Shown: positions 51,454 to 61,836, counted from the stretch's first letter. The stretch: DNA of 64,000 nucleotides from Paracoccaceae bacterium (GCA_030066855.1 JASJAU010000016.1:78596-142595), one strand, 5' to 3'. Notes: generated from the sequence alone by a model not told the origin. Translations and numbers: made by a program.

Positions 51454-52368
51454 CTAATCCGTCTGCAACGAGTTAGACGACTCCTCGCGTATTTGCGCGA
51501 TGTTCTCGGCGGTCCAGCTCGTTGGAATTCCAAGCGGGTAAAGGAACAGAAAAATCACCGCAGCGACCTGAACCCGTCCAACGGGCCGCTTGGCCGTCCT
51601 TTTGGGGGGCGCGATCGGTTGATCCCACCGCAGCACAGCCAAAAGCAGAAGAAACCCGATTGCGGCCATCAGCAAATTGAAGACCTGACCGGTTCCAAGT
51701 CCCAGCCAGGCGGCTTCGTAGTCCCGCAGCAGATCGACAGCGAACCGCATGCTGGCGTAAAGCGCTACGAAGAGCGCGGTCACGACCCCCTTGCCCGGCG
51801 GCCATATTCGTATCGCCCAGATTAGAATGGGGAGGATCAGGAAGTTCTTGGCGCTCTCATAAAGAGCGACAGGATGCCTGGGGCCTTCGACATTGGGATA
51901 GATGAAAGCCCAAGCCACATCGGTTTCCGATCCGATTACCCCACCCTCGATGAAGTTGCCGATCCGCCCGACTGCCATAAGGAAAACTCCGGGCACGACG
52001 ATTTCGTCCAGCAGCGCAAGGATCGGCATACGTCGCGATCTGGCAAAGACGTATGTGGTGGCCAGACCACCAATCAGAACGCCGTGAGACGCCATGCCGC
52101 CCCGCCACCAGTCCAATGCAGCAAGCGGACGTTGCCGGTAGTAGTCCAGTTCGTAGACCAATATGTCGAAGGCGCGCGCCCCAACGAGTACGCCGGTCGC
52201 GAACAGGATGGTCAGAGTGAATACGTCCCGGTCCGAAAGACCAGTCTGAGATCTGCGAGTCCAGAACCACAGGAAAAAACCGAGGAATCCGAATGAATAG
52301 ACCGCGCCGTACCAGTAGACGGCTCCAAAAGGAGTGACTGCGATCGCGGGGTCAAAGTCGTGTATCAT
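51454..52368 (-). CDS. prolipoprotein diacylglyceryl transferase family protein (Lgt paralog or homolog)
   Basis: MAVGRIGNFIEGGVIGSETD (Lgt signature), HPVALYESAKNFLILPILIW. Confidence 0.85.
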   Translation of the reverse strand: MIHDFDPAIAVTPFGAVYWYGAVYSFGFLGFFLWFWTRRSQTGLSDRDVFTLTILFATGVLVGARAFDILVYELDYYRQRPLAALDWWRGGMASHGVLIGGLATTYVFARSRRMPILALLDEIVVPGVFLMAVGRIGNFIEGGVIGSETDVAWAFIYPNVEGPRHPVALYESAKNFLILPILIWAIRIWPPGKGVVTALFVALYASMRFAVDLLRDYEAAWLGLGTGQVFNLLMAAIGFLLLLAVLRWDQPIAPPKRTAKRPVGRVQVAAVIFLFLYPLGIPTSWTAENIAQIREESSNSLQTD

Positions 52369-52446
52369 GCCGCATGCACGTCCAAACACTCCCGTGGCCG
52401 GCTTTGGCGACGTTCATCCGAATTCACAGCGACGGCGCGGCTCGCT

Positions 52447-53079
52447 TCATGATTGCCCGGCCTCAACCTTCGCAGCACGTTCGCGCCTGCCGACGAATCC
52501 GATCACCGTAACGACGATGACTGCGCCGAGTGCGTTGAAGCATAGGTCCAGCGCCGTGTTCATGTAGCCGCCCACGTTGGTTTCCGGGACCATCAGAACG
52601 GCAGTGAACTCGATGATCTCGTTTGTCGCGCCCAGCCCCATTGAGCCCAGTACCGGATAGACCGATGCTGTCCAAGTTCCGATGGTGGCGGGGTAATGCC
52701 GCGTTAACAGGTGGTGCAGAAGCCAAGCGGTCACTCCAAATCCATAGGCATGCACGAGCTGGTCATACTTCAGAATGAAGAACAGCTCGTTCTCGATAAT
52801 CGGTACAAGATGGAGATTGTACAGAACCGAGCCTCCGATTGGCACGCCGCCTCCTGCCATATGGGCCAGAGCCCAGAAGCTAAGCGCCCAGAGCATTGGC
52901 ACTGGATATTCGGCGGTCCGCAAAGACAGCCCCACCAAAAGGGCGAAGAACAGCATGGTCACGATATAGAAGATGAACTCGTAGTTCCCGGCGACAATGA
53001 ACCAAATGGTGAACCCGCCGATGAATGCGAAAGCAAAGAGCGCGACCGCCCTTTCGCCCTTTTTCAGTCCCTTTTCCAT
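52447..53079 (-). CDS. membrane protein, DUF2238/YjdF-like
   Basis: LKYDQLVHAYGFGVTAWLLHHLL and GLGATNEIIEF; polytopic. Confidence 0.65.
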   Translation of the reverse strand: MEKGLKKGERAVALFAFAFIGGFTIWFIVAGNYEFIFYIVTMLFFALLVGLSLRTAEYPVPMLWALSFWALAHMAGGGVPIGGSVLYNLHLVPIIENELFFILKYDQLVHAYGFGVTAWLLHHLLTRHYPATIGTWTASVYPVLGSMGLGATNEIIEFTAVLMVPETNVGGYMNTALDLCFNALGAVIVVTVIGFVGRRERAAKVEAGQS

Positions 53080-53210
53080 CAGGCTAAACTAGAACGGAGC
53101 GGGAAACCCATCTTTAACAGGCGTCAATTCTCTACCGAGGCGTAGGCGCCAAGTGAGATCACCATGCTTTCTTGATGATAGACCGCTCGGGACCTATCGG
53201 GCGAAAGCTC

Positions 53211-54413
53211 TTATTCGTCGCTTTCGCTCAGCACCCGGACTTTCTCAGCATCGCCCGAAAGGAGAGCTCGCTTGCGGTCCATGATCCGTTTGCTGTGGCG
53301 TTCAAGATAGTAAGAGATTGTTTCCGTTCGAATGCGCACCGAACCGGAAGGTTTGGTCGCGTCCAGGTCTTGGAACGAGAAGAAAAGCGTGCCGCGGGCC
53401 TCCAGTATCTTTTGCACCGGAGTGTAGGTCGGCTGATCCATACCGCATTCGTAGCTCGAAAAGCGCACGGCTGCCGCAATCGCCGGATGGCGCGCCCCAA
53501 ACCGCGCCGCCCAGATGAGCTCGTTTGTGTTCGCGCTGTAGGACGATTTCCAAACATCAGAGATATCGAAATGCGACGCTAAGGAACCGTCTCGGATGTC
53601 CTTCCCGAAGAGACGGTCCAGGAGCTGTGTGTCCAGAGGGAGATGCTGCCCCCAAATCACTGGATAGCCGCATGCCTGCAGCTCATTCTCGATTTCGTGA
53701 CCAATCCCAGGATCCATGTGGTACGGCCGTCCGAGGGCCAGAATAGCCGGCCGGCTTTCCCGTTCGCACCTTTCAAGGACCTCGTGCGCGACTTCCCGAC
53801 TTTCAGCATCGAAGTCGTCCTGCTCACGCCAGCCCATCTCGATAGCCCGGAGCGTTTCGTCGTGCGACAACCCTGGGAAAACAGGTTCAAGCGCCTTTGT
53901 TAACTGCCGCGCGAGAAGCATCGGCTCTGACATGTTGACGACGGGCGACACGTACCGGACACCGGAAGCCGCAAAGCTGTCGCCTTCCCGCACGAACCCA
54001 CCACGAGCGGATTCCGGACCTGCCATGACGCGCGGGCATCCAAGACAATCGACCACGTGAGATCCAAGAAACGACCTCAGGGAAACCACCTTGGGGGAGA
54101 ACAGCACGTCCACGGGCTTTTTCAGCCCTGTCAAAAGTTCGCCGTAGTGGCCCGAAATGCACTTGACTGGATAGCAGCAATCAACCGCGCCCCGCCCTTG
54201 TGAATACTGCTTCTGCTGCGCGTCGGATGTTGCCGAAGAGTAGACCACGTTCCGCCGCTTGACGCCCAGCTCTTCAAAGAACGCCGTCCAGAACCGGGGC
54301 GTCGACCATTGGTTCAGTATTCTGGGAATCCCCACACGAAGGTCGGGGTTCCTGTCCGACCGGTCAGCGGAAGGCGTCTTCGCGGATGCGTTCCGCAGTA
54401 TTGGGATGCGCAT
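53211..54413 (-). CDS. DUF2229 / acyl-CoA dehydratase activase-related protein
   Basis: RVGIPRILNQWSTPRFWTAFFEELG, CCYPVKCISGHYGELL, RPAILALGRPYHMDPGIGHEIENEL. Confidence 0.85.
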   Translation of the reverse strand: MRIPILRNASAKTPSADRSDRNPDLRVGIPRILNQWSTPRFWTAFFEELGVKRRNVVYSSATSDAQQKQYSQGRGAVDCCYPVKCISGHYGELLTGLKKPVDVLFSPKVVSLRSFLGSHVVDCLGCPRVMAGPESARGGFVREGDSFAASGVRYVSPVVNMSEPMLLARQLTKALEPVFPGLSHDETLRAIEMGWREQDDFDAESREVAHEVLERCERESRPAILALGRPYHMDPGIGHEIENELQACGYPVIWGQHLPLDTQLLDRLFGKDIRDGSLASHFDISDVWKSSYSANTNELIWAARFGARHPAIAAAVRFSSYECGMDQPTYTPVQKILEARGTLFFSFQDLDATKPSGSVRIRTETISYYLERHSKRIMDRKRALLSGDAEKVRVLSESDE

Positions 54414-56499
54414 TCTTCGCCTCCGTGATTTCAGCCAGACGATCGCGGTATTCGACCGCGTCCTCTATCAGCCCGCGCGAGCAGGAGTTTCCAGTAATGA
54501 CCCGTTCCCATCCTTCACCGACGGGCACTTTGCTTTTGGGGCGGCCGCGTCCGTCCGGCACCTTCACGTCAATGAACGCGCGTTTGCAGTTCACGGCGCA
54601 CCAGCGGCAGGTGGTGATGTCGTTGGTCGTCGTGTGATACTCGAGAGCCGACACGCGCTCGAACCCAATGAAATTCGACTGTTGATCCGGTGTGTGGTTC
54701 TGCAGGGCCAAGAGCGCGGCGCCGAACGCGCCGGCCTCGCCCGACATCGGATGAACCACGACTTCGGCACCGGGCACCTTATCACGAATGAAGTCCACCT
54801 GAGCTTTGACCACAGCAAGATTCCGATGGGTGCCGCCCTGCAGCACAAACTTGCGTCCGATGCTGCGCAGGTTCTGGAACTGCCCGGCATAGACCCAGAC
54901 GTTGAGCGGCAGAACCGAGGCCAGAGCCGCCATGATCTCTTCGGACTTCCAGCCTTTCCGTTGCTGGTTCACGATGTCCGACTGCAGGAAAACTCCGCAC
55001 CCCATCATCAGATCCGGCATGGCTTCCGCCTCGAACGCCCGGTCGGCATAGTCATCAAGATCCACGCCATAGCGTTCTGCGACGCCCTGAAGGAACGCGC
55101 CATTGCCGGACGAGCACTGCGAGTTGAGCCGAAAGTCCGAGACGGTCCCCTGCCGGAGGAGCATGATTTTGACATCGCATCCACCGACGTCGCAGATCGC
55201 ATCCGCATCGGGGAAGACGTGCATGGCGCCTGCCGCGTGCGCAACGGTTTCAACAACTGGTTCGTCGGCCCCGAGGATGTCCTTTAGTAGGTCCTTGCCG
55301 TAGCCCGTGATCCCCAGGCCCCGGATGCTCGCCACTCCTTTTTCGCGGAGCGCGGCAAAGATGGCTTTCGCATCCTCGATCGGGTTGCCGATAGACTGCC
55401 GGTAGACTGATGCCTCCACGTCGCCATCCTCGGACAACGCGACGGCCTTGACGGTCGTGCTGCCGAAATCGCAACCGACGAACAATGGCCCGCTCGCTTT
55501 CGCCGATTCTGACACGCCCGGCTGCTCGAATGCGGCCCTGAAAACAACTAGATCGCGCTCGGAGCCTTTCAGCCCGCCGCGACCTTCCCGGGCCTTGCTT
55601 TCGATTTGGCCCTCGGTGATCCACCAATCGAGCTTCTCAAGGCCGGCGTAAAGATTGTCTTCGGCCTTCTCGCGACCCACGATCTGCGCGCACCCGAGGC
55701 AAGCGTAGTAGAGGGCGTCTTCCGGGGTATGTATGCAATCCGTCGCGCTCGTCTGCTCGGGCAGTTCCGTTCCCTTGTCCTCCCAGAGCTTCGCCAAATG
55801 GTGCGCCCAGGCCTCCCGGAGCCCCTTGAAAAACATGTTCGGCCCGCCCAGCAACAATACGCTCGGCAGCGGGGTGTTCCCCTTCGTGAGCGTCGCGAGG
55901 TTTTGTTGCACGACGGCCTCGAACAAGCTTGCGATGATCTCTTCTTTCGGAACGCCTGCTTTGAGAAGACTATTGGCGTCAGCCTCCGCGAAGATCCCGC
56001 ATTTGGCGCTGACCTTGTGCAGAGTTACGCCGTCGTAGCTCATTTCGTTCAGTTCGTCTCCGGAGATGCCGAGTTTCCGCGCCGACTTCTCGATAAAGGC
56101 TCCTGTTCCTCCGCTGCAGGCCGACTGCATGTAGACCTGTTTGGCTTTGCCAGCTTCTGTCGGCGTGAAGAAGATCGTCTTCATATCCTCGCCGCCGATC
56201 TCCGATACAAACCGGACATCCGGATGAAGCGCCTCGACCGCCGCCGACACCGCAACGACCTCCTGAACCTGAGCTCCCCCCAGAAACGGCGCGATCGTGC
56301 CAGAGCCCGAACCGGTGAGCGCGATGACGTCCTGCTCCGGCGTCAGGCCCGCCTCGTCTTCCATTGCCTGCAGCAAATCGCGGGCGGTCTCGGCCTGCCG
56401 CGTGTTGTGGCGCATATACTGCCGCCAGACGCCCACTCCGTCCTGAAGAACAACCGCCTTGACTGTGGTGGACCCGATGTCGAGACCAGCAATCCTCAA
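54364..56499 (-). CDS. acyl-CoA dehydratase activase, two tandem BadF/BadG/BcrA/BcrD ATPase domains
   Basis: AGLDIGSTTVKAVVLQDG and GCDFGSTTVKAVALSEDG repeats; SEIGGEDMK, SACSGGTGAFIEKSA and SQCSSGNGAFLQGVA. Confidence 0.92.
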   Translation of the reverse strand: MRIAGLDIGSTTVKAVVLQDGVGVWRQYMRHNTRQAETARDLLQAMEDEAGLTPEQDVIALTGSGSGTIAPFLGGAQVQEVVAVSAAVEALHPDVRFVSEIGGEDMKTIFFTPTEAGKAKQVYMQSACSGGTGAFIEKSARKLGISGDELNEMSYDGVTLHKVSAKCGIFAEADANSLLKAGVPKEEIIASLFEAVVQQNLATLTKGNTPLPSVLLLGGPNMFFKGLREAWAHHLAKLWEDKGTELPEQTSATDCIHTPEDALYYACLGCAQIVGREKAEDNLYAGLEKLDWWITEGQIESKAREGRGGLKGSERDLVVFRAAFEQPGVSESAKASGPLFVGCDFGSTTVKAVALSEDGDVEASVYRQSIGNPIEDAKAIFAALREKGVASIRGLGITGYGKDLLKDILGADEPVVETVAHAAGAMHVFPDADAICDVGGCDVKIMLLRQGTVSDFRLNSQCSSGNGAFLQGVAERYGVDLDDYADRAFEAEAMPDLMMGCGVFLQSDIVNQQRKGWKSEEIMAALASVLPLNVWVYAGQFQNLRSIGRKFVLQGGTHRNLAVVKAQVDFIRDKVPGAEVVVHPMSGEAGAFGAALLALQNHTPDQQSNFIGFERVSALEYHTTTNDITTCRWCAVNCKRAFIDVKVPDGRGRPKSKVPVGEGWERVITGNSCSRGLIEDAVEYRDRLAEITEAKNAHPNTAERIREDAFR

Positions 56500-57995
56500 A
56501 GCTCCGCCCCCCCCAGATCAAGAACCAGATTCGCGGCTGTCCCCGACGCTCCGCGCGATGGAAGCGAACGAACGACGGGCTGCCTTGTTTCAGCGGCCCT
56601 CGCCTTGGCCTCGCTCAGCGTCAAACCGCTGGCATGGAGCGCGCGATCGAACTCTTCAGCCGCGCGGCTTTTTGCTTCGGTAAGAAGCATCTGGCAGCGC
56701 GACAACGCATGGATCTCGCTGTCGCCTTTGACCTCCAACGCGGCCCAGAGCATATCCGGGTGGGCGCCCTGAACCGCTGCCATCGCGCCGATACTCATCG
56801 TGTTTGGCATGCACCCGTACGGCGAGAGCTCCGCGATCATGTGCGCTTTGTTTCTGGTATGCGCCCAGATGGCCTTGCCGATCAGCATGTCTCCCTCGCC
56901 GCCCGACAAACGGCCGTCGAAATAGGGAGCCGCCAAATCCCGCAGGTCATGCTGTCGCGGCACCCGATGGGGAAGTCCGTTCATCGCGCGTCGCATCTGA
57001 TCGTACTTCCAGAGGAGCGCTTTCGACGCCAGTCGCAGCGCCGCCAGGTTAAAGCGCGCGCGAGGCAAATAGGGGCGATCCTCCCAGTACTGCGAATTGA
57101 ACCTCAAAAGGTAATCAAGCCAGATCACAACCGGTGCTGGATAGACCTCCGCTCCCTCTTTCTCGAGCCAGGAATGAATGTTGTAGTTGGGATCGCCCTC
57201 GACGGTTTGAAGGTAGAACTCGCCGGTGATCTTGACCTTTGGTTTCACCTGCAGGCGATCGACGGCGACGGCATCGAAATGCCGGCGCGCTCGGCATAGC
57301 GCCCGCATAATTCCCTTCGAATGAAGCGTCCAGGCCGCGACGCCTAGCGTATTTGCCGGCACTTTGGCATCCTGACAGGCCTGGTAGAGCTCCTCAACGG
57401 CGAGTTGCGACGCCCGATCTGTCGCGCCGGCCTCCAGTTCGTAGGGCCGAAGTTGATACTCGACATCCTGAATGACATCGGCTGCCATTATGCCCAGCAC
57501 AGCTTTTGAAAGAAGAGCCGGGGAGAGATCGAGTCCGCCACCTTCCTGCGCCCCGTCCGGGTTCGTCTGGTCCATGAAGAACAAACGAAAGGCGTCCAAG
57601 CCGAGATTGCTGAGGGCAAGTTCATAGGATTGATGGTACTGCCCGAAACGGCAGCTGCCGCATGAGCCCGCCGTGAGGTAGGCGTAGCTGTCCATCACGT
57701 CCTGCGAGCCGCGGGCTTTCGATTCATCCAGCAGGAAGTTGACCAGATTCCCGGCAGTAAAGGCCGTAGGGCAGCACTGGCCAACATCGGCGAGTTCCCT
57801 TCCTCGCAGAAGATCGGCTTTTGTCGCCTGAGGCAAAGCTCTGGCATGATAGCCAGACCCATGGAAAACCCCCTCGAGCAAACGTTCCGCGCGCCAAGTC
57901 AACCCTCCAAAAAGCAGGGTGACCTTCTCTTTGTCGCTTGTCGTGAATCCTCTGGGTTTATAGGCTTGGTAGTCTTTTTGGGAAACTATGCTCAT
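56496..57995 (-). CDS. HgdB/HgdC-associated (2-hydroxyacyl-CoA dehydratase D-component/activase-related) protein
   Basis: GQCCPTAFTAGNLVNFL, YLTAGSCGSCRFGQYHQSY, IAELSPYGCMPNTMSIGAM; ATGA-coupled to the activase. Confidence 0.85.
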   Translation of the reverse strand: MSIVSQKDYQAYKPRGFTTSDKEKVTLLFGGLTWRAERLLEGVFHGSGYHARALPQATKADLLRGRELADVGQCCPTAFTAGNLVNFLLDESKARGSQDVMDSYAYLTAGSCGSCRFGQYHQSYELALSNLGLDAFRLFFMDQTNPDGAQEGGGLDLSPALLSKAVLGIMAADVIQDVEYQLRPYELEAGATDRASQLAVEELYQACQDAKVPANTLGVAAWTLHSKGIMRALCRARRHFDAVAVDRLQVKPKVKITGEFYLQTVEGDPNYNIHSWLEKEGAEVYPAPVVIWLDYLLRFNSQYWEDRPYLPRARFNLAALRLASKALLWKYDQMRRAMNGLPHRVPRQHDLRDLAAPYFDGRLSGGEGDMLIGKAIWAHTRNKAHMIAELSPYGCMPNTMSIGAMAAVQGAHPDMLWAALEVKGDSEIHALSRCQMLLTEAKSRAAEEFDRALHASGLTLSEAKARAAETRQPVVRSLPSRGASGTAANLVLDLGGAEL

Positions 57996-58082
57996 TCACA
58001 AGTTCTCTTCTCAAACTGACGGGCAAGCATGAAATGCTATGCGGCGATTTGAAGAAGATCGGATTACTAGACTGAACGAGCA

Positions 58083-58096
58083 TTGATTTCAGTCAA
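58083..58096. promoter_or_regulatory. FNR/FnrL-like box TTGATTTCAGTCAA upstream of the activase operon
   Basis: One mismatch from TTGAT-N4-ATCAA; centre about 94 bp upstream of the start codon of 56496..57995. Confidence 0.6.
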
Positions 58097-58581
58097 TCTT
58101 TCGCTCTGCGGGACTCTCGCATGCGAAAGACATACATCTAGCTATCTGATAAATTAGAATTTGTTCCAGTAACCGCCGTTCATGATCATGCTCTGGCCGC
58201 GACCGGGATCAATGAAGGTACTGCAACCGCATGCTTTTCGACTTCGACACCCGAAGTCGCGTGTAATCAGAACGGCCTGGCGCCCTGCCAAGGTTCCCCG
58301 CGCACCTCGGTCAGGCGGACCGCCGCCCTGCCGCTCCCCCGCGCTCAGTTCCGCCCAGGGTTCAACTAGGTCGGAATCCCTTGCAGCGTCCGAAGGCAAG
58401 AACGCGATGGTCAGCCGACCCCAATGGTTGGGCGCCGATGATCCCCGCAGCAGGCGAAGGCAATAAACGCCCGCTCGCGGTTGATCTTGGGAAAGGTCAA
58501 CGCGTGATCTCTGGCTAAGCTGATCTGATGAGACGGCATCTTTCTCCCGCGTCTCATTTCAATGACGAGGAGTGGTGGAAA

Positions 58582-59847
58582 ATGCGGGGTACGATAATTT
58601 TCTCAGGTTTGATCTTACTGGTGTCCTCGTTTGCCGCGGGCGCGGACGACACCTCCGAGCTCCCGTCCGTTCAGCTTGGACCCCGACCATTCTATTTGGT
58701 TGAGCAAATGGAGGAGGGACCGCTGAAGACAAAACTTCAATCCTGTGCTGACGGCCCGTTTTTGCAATCCGATTTTTCCATCGCGCACCGTGGCGCTCCG
58801 TTGGTGTTTCCTGAGCACTCACGCGAATCCTACCTGGCGGCTGCCCGGATGGGGGCAGGCTTGATCGAATGCGACGTAACCTTCACCGCCGATCTCGAGC
58901 TTGTCTGCCGTCATTCCCAGAGCGACCTGGCGACAACCACCAACATCCTTGGAACGCCGTTGGCCGCGACCTGTGTCGAGCCGTTCTCGCCTGCCACCTT
59001 CCACCCCGACGGCAGCCTCGACAGGCCCGCCAGCGCCACATGCCGGACCAGTGATCTGACCTTGGAAGAGTTCCTTTCGCTTGAGGCCAAAATGGAAGCG
59101 AGCAATCCTGAGGCGACGAGCCCCGAAGAGTTCATGCAGGGCACGCCGCGCTGGAGGACCGACCTCTTTGCGAGCGGCGGCACTTTAATGAGCCACGCTC
59201 AAAGCATTGAACTGTTCAAGAGCCTTGGCGTGGGCTTCATTCCAGAGCTGAAGGCGCCCGAGGTTGAAATGCCCTTCGTCTCCCCTGTAACAGGCGCCGT
59301 CTTTTCTCGCGAGGATTTCGCCGCGAAGCTGATTGATGAATACCGAAGCGCCGGCGTTTCGCCGAATGACGTGCATCCGCAATCCTTCTATCCTGCGGAC
59401 TTGGGTTATTGGTTGAAGGCGACTCCGGAATTCGGCGCCAACGCCATTCTCCTCGACGGTCGTAGGTACAATCCCCAAAGCCCCGCTGACGAAAACCTCC
59501 CCAGCCTCGAACAAATCGCGGGCATGGGCGTCACAACCATTGCGCCACCGCTTTGGGTTCTTCTCAAAGAGGAGAACGGTCGCATTGTGCCTTCCGACTA
59601 CGCGCTGTCAGCCAAGGAGGCGAACCTGAGCATCATCACCTGGACGCTAGAGCGCTCCGGGCGGATCCGTGAGGATGTCGTTCAAGGCACTAGTAAGTAC
59701 TTTTTCCAATCGGTGCTTGATGCCCTGAAAGACGACGGTGACATCTACAAGGTCCTCGATGTTCTTGCCCGGCAAGTCGGTGTGGAAGGAGTCTTCTCTG
59801 ACTGGCCGGCCACCGTCACATACTACGCGAACTGTATGAAGCTTTGA
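58582..59847 (+). CDS. glycerophosphodiester phosphodiesterase family protein, secreted
   Basis: Signal peptide; [46 protein letters not shown] (GDPD active site). Confidence 0.92.
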   Translation: MRGTIIFSGLILLVSSFAAGADDTSELPSVQLGPRPFYLVEQMEEGPLKTKLQSCADGPFLQSDFSIAHRGAPLVFPEHSRESYLAAARMGAGLIECDVTFTADLELVCRHSQSDLATTTNILGTPLAATCVEPFSPATFHPDGSLDRPASATCRTSDLTLEEFLSLEAKMEASNPEATSPEEFMQGTPRWRTDLFASGGTLMSHAQSIELFKSLGVGFIPELKAPEVEMPFVSPVTGAVFSREDFAAKLIDEYRSAGVSPNDVHPQSFYPADLGYWLKATPEFGANAILLDGRRYNPQSPADENLPSLEQIAGMGVTTIAPPLWVLLKEENGRIVPSDYALSAKEANLSIITWTLERSGRIREDVVQGTSKYFFQSVLDALKDDGDIYKVLDVLARQVGVEGVFSDWPATVTYYANCMKL

Positions 59848-60019
59848 GAAATGAGCTTCATGAACGATTGTCGGAACGCGCACGCGGCATCGACACGACT
59901 GTTTTGCCTCAAAGACCGGCTGAAGCCGCCGCCACTCTCCTATCGTTCATCGCAATGGCGCAGCAAAATGGGGATTCCGATTTCGCACGCCGAATGGGAA
60001 GTGTAGCGGGGGACAAGCT

Positions 60020-60610
60020 TTGACGGTCGGATTCAGATCAATCGCGGTTTCGCTAACGGTGCTGGGCGCGGCCCTGATTGCAGTCACGCTGTGGTCGTGG
60101 GGGCAGCCCTTGATCTGCAACTGCGGGTACATCCAGTTCTGGGTCGGTAACGTGTTCTCCAGCGGCAACTCGCAGCATATCGCCGACTGGTATACGCTGT
60201 CCCATGTCCTTCATGGAATGCTGGTAGTTCTTGGCGCGCGGGTGCTTTTTCCGAGCCTCGATTACCGAGCTGTCTTTGCAGTCGCGCTCATCACCGGGGT
60301 CGGATGGGAAATCCTCGAGCACACGGATTTGGTTCTCGATAGGTTCAGAGCGGAAACACTGTATCAGGGTTACAAAGGTGACAGCGTCCTCAATGCCGTC
60401 GCAGACTATCTTTGGATGTTTGCGGGCTTCGCCCTCGCCAGCGCGATTTCTTCGAAATGGATTTTCGTGGCCTTCGCTGTGCTGGAGATCACCGCAGCAT
60501 CTTTGGCGCGGGACAGCCTGGTCCTCACAACGCTCATGCTGGTTTACACTGTTGAGCCGATTGAGGAGTGGCAGCAGGAACTAAACCCAAATCGCAGAGA
60601 AGAGGGCTAA
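60020..60610 (+). CDS. DUF2585/UPF0314 family membrane protein
   Basis: WYTLSHVLHGMLVVLGARVLFP, GVGWEILEHTDLVLDRFRAETLYQGYKGDSVLNAVADYLWM. Confidence 0.82.
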   Translation: MTVGFRSIAVSLTVLGAALIAVTLWSWGQPLICNCGYIQFWVGNVFSSGNSQHIADWYTLSHVLHGMLVVLGARVLFPSLDYRAVFAVALITGVGWEILEHTDLVLDRFRAETLYQGYKGDSVLNAVADYLWMFAGFALASAISSKWIFVAFAVLEITAASLARDSLVLTTLMLVYTVEPIEEWQQELNPNRREEG

Positions 60611-60647
60611 TAGTCAAACACGTCGAGAGACTTCCGGGTGCCAGCGA

Positions 60648-61376
60648 TCACCTCGTCGGCTTGATGCCCATCCCGGGCGCATGCGACTTGATCCATTCAA
60701 CGGCTTCATCCGGGTCGTCGGTAAGCAGCACGATATCCAGCCGCTCTTCATCGATCAGCCGAGCCTTGCTCATAGCGCCGCGAAGCAGAGCCTCGAACGG
60801 CGCGTAGAAGCCCCGGTTCATGACCACGACGGGAAATCGTTTCAGCTTCCCGGTCTGGATCAGGGTGGCCACCTCGAACGCCTCATCAAGAGTGCCGTAT
60901 CCGCCGGGGAGGATCACGAAGGCGCTGGAATACTTGATCAACATCAGCTTCCGAATGAAGAAATGCTCGAACTCGACGAAATCATCGAGATAGGGATTCG
61001 GCTCCTGCTCCTTTGGCAGGCGGATGTTGCATCCCAAGCTGACACCGCCCGCTTCCTTGGCGCCCCGGTTTGCGGCCTCCATCAATCCCGGCCCGCCGCC
61101 GGTCATGACGGCATATCCCGCTTGAGCGAGAGATGCGCCAAGGGCGCGGGCCGTCTCGTAGTATTGTTCGCCTTCTGGAACACGCGCAGATCCGAAAACC
61201 GTCACGCAAGGCTCGGGAACATCCAGCCGTTCAAAGCCTCGCAGGAGCTCAAGAAAGATCCCAACCGCGGCTTCCACGTCCTCCGACCGTTTTCCTCGGC
61301 CGCTAAGGAATGCCGTTTCAGCACCCTCAATCAGGTTGATCAGCGTTCGGCCACGATTATCGGAGTCACCATTCAT
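60648..61376 (-). CDS. LOG family protein (TIGR00730, Rossmann fold)
   Basis: VTVFGSARVPEGEQYYE, MTGGGPGLMEAANRGAKEAGG, VILPGGYGTLDEAFE. Confidence 0.93.
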   Translation of the reverse strand: MNGDSDNRGRTLINLIEGAETAFLSGRGKRSEDVEAAVGIFLELLRGFERLDVPEPCVTVFGSARVPEGEQYYETARALGASLAQAGYAVMTGGGPGLMEAANRGAKEAGGVSLGCNIRLPKEQEPNPYLDDFVEFEHFFIRKLMLIKYSSAFVILPGGYGTLDEAFEVATLIQTGKLKRFPVVVMNRGFYAPFEALLRGAMSKARLIDEERLDIVLLTDDPDEAVEWIKSHAPGMGIKPTR

Positions 61377-61469
61377 CTTCGGTCCTGCAGCGATGTTGTT
61401 TCAAACAGGTTCGCGCCATCGAACGATCACTGCCATGAGCCAAGTCAATCGCCCGCAATTTAATGCCCG

Positions 61470-61673
61470 CTCTACGCGTATCGGTTCATGCAATTCTTGC
61501 TGGAGCGAGAGATCGCCGGGCGAGACCTCGTGGTTCGCCACCGCGGCCATAACCGACTTTGCATCAACCCCGATCATCGTGTGCTGGGCACGCAGGCGGA
61601 CAAAACTGGGATGACTGGGAGTTCGGGGCCGGAGAGGTCGAACTCGACCTACTCTGAACGCTCCCTTAACTAG
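61470..61673 (+). pseudogene. HNH endonuclease remnant
   Basis: LYAYRFMQFLLEREIAGRDLVVRHRGHNRLCINPDHRVLGTQADKTG resembles HNH core (HxxxNxxCxNPxHxxxGTxxD); no complete ORF. Confidence 0.5.
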
Positions 61674-61836
61674 GCCTCGTCTGTTTCGCCGGGCGGGGCA
61701 CCCCCGACACCCGATGGGCATTCCTGTCGGTCTGCGCGCGTAACGTCCAGGATGTCCAGGAGAAGTCTGGCCTGGCTGTGCGCCCAGTCTCGAGCGAGCC
61801 AGTCTCGCCCCGAAATTCCCTGTTAACGGGGAAAAT

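Noticed and set aside
55606-56772. 388-aa plus ORF opposite the activase genes
   Set aside because: Shadow ORF; activase motifs on the minus strand
58154-58399. 81-aa minus ORF in the gap between the activase operon and GDPD
   Set aside because: No recognisable family or clear ribosome-binding site; left unannotated though the gap is otherwise empty
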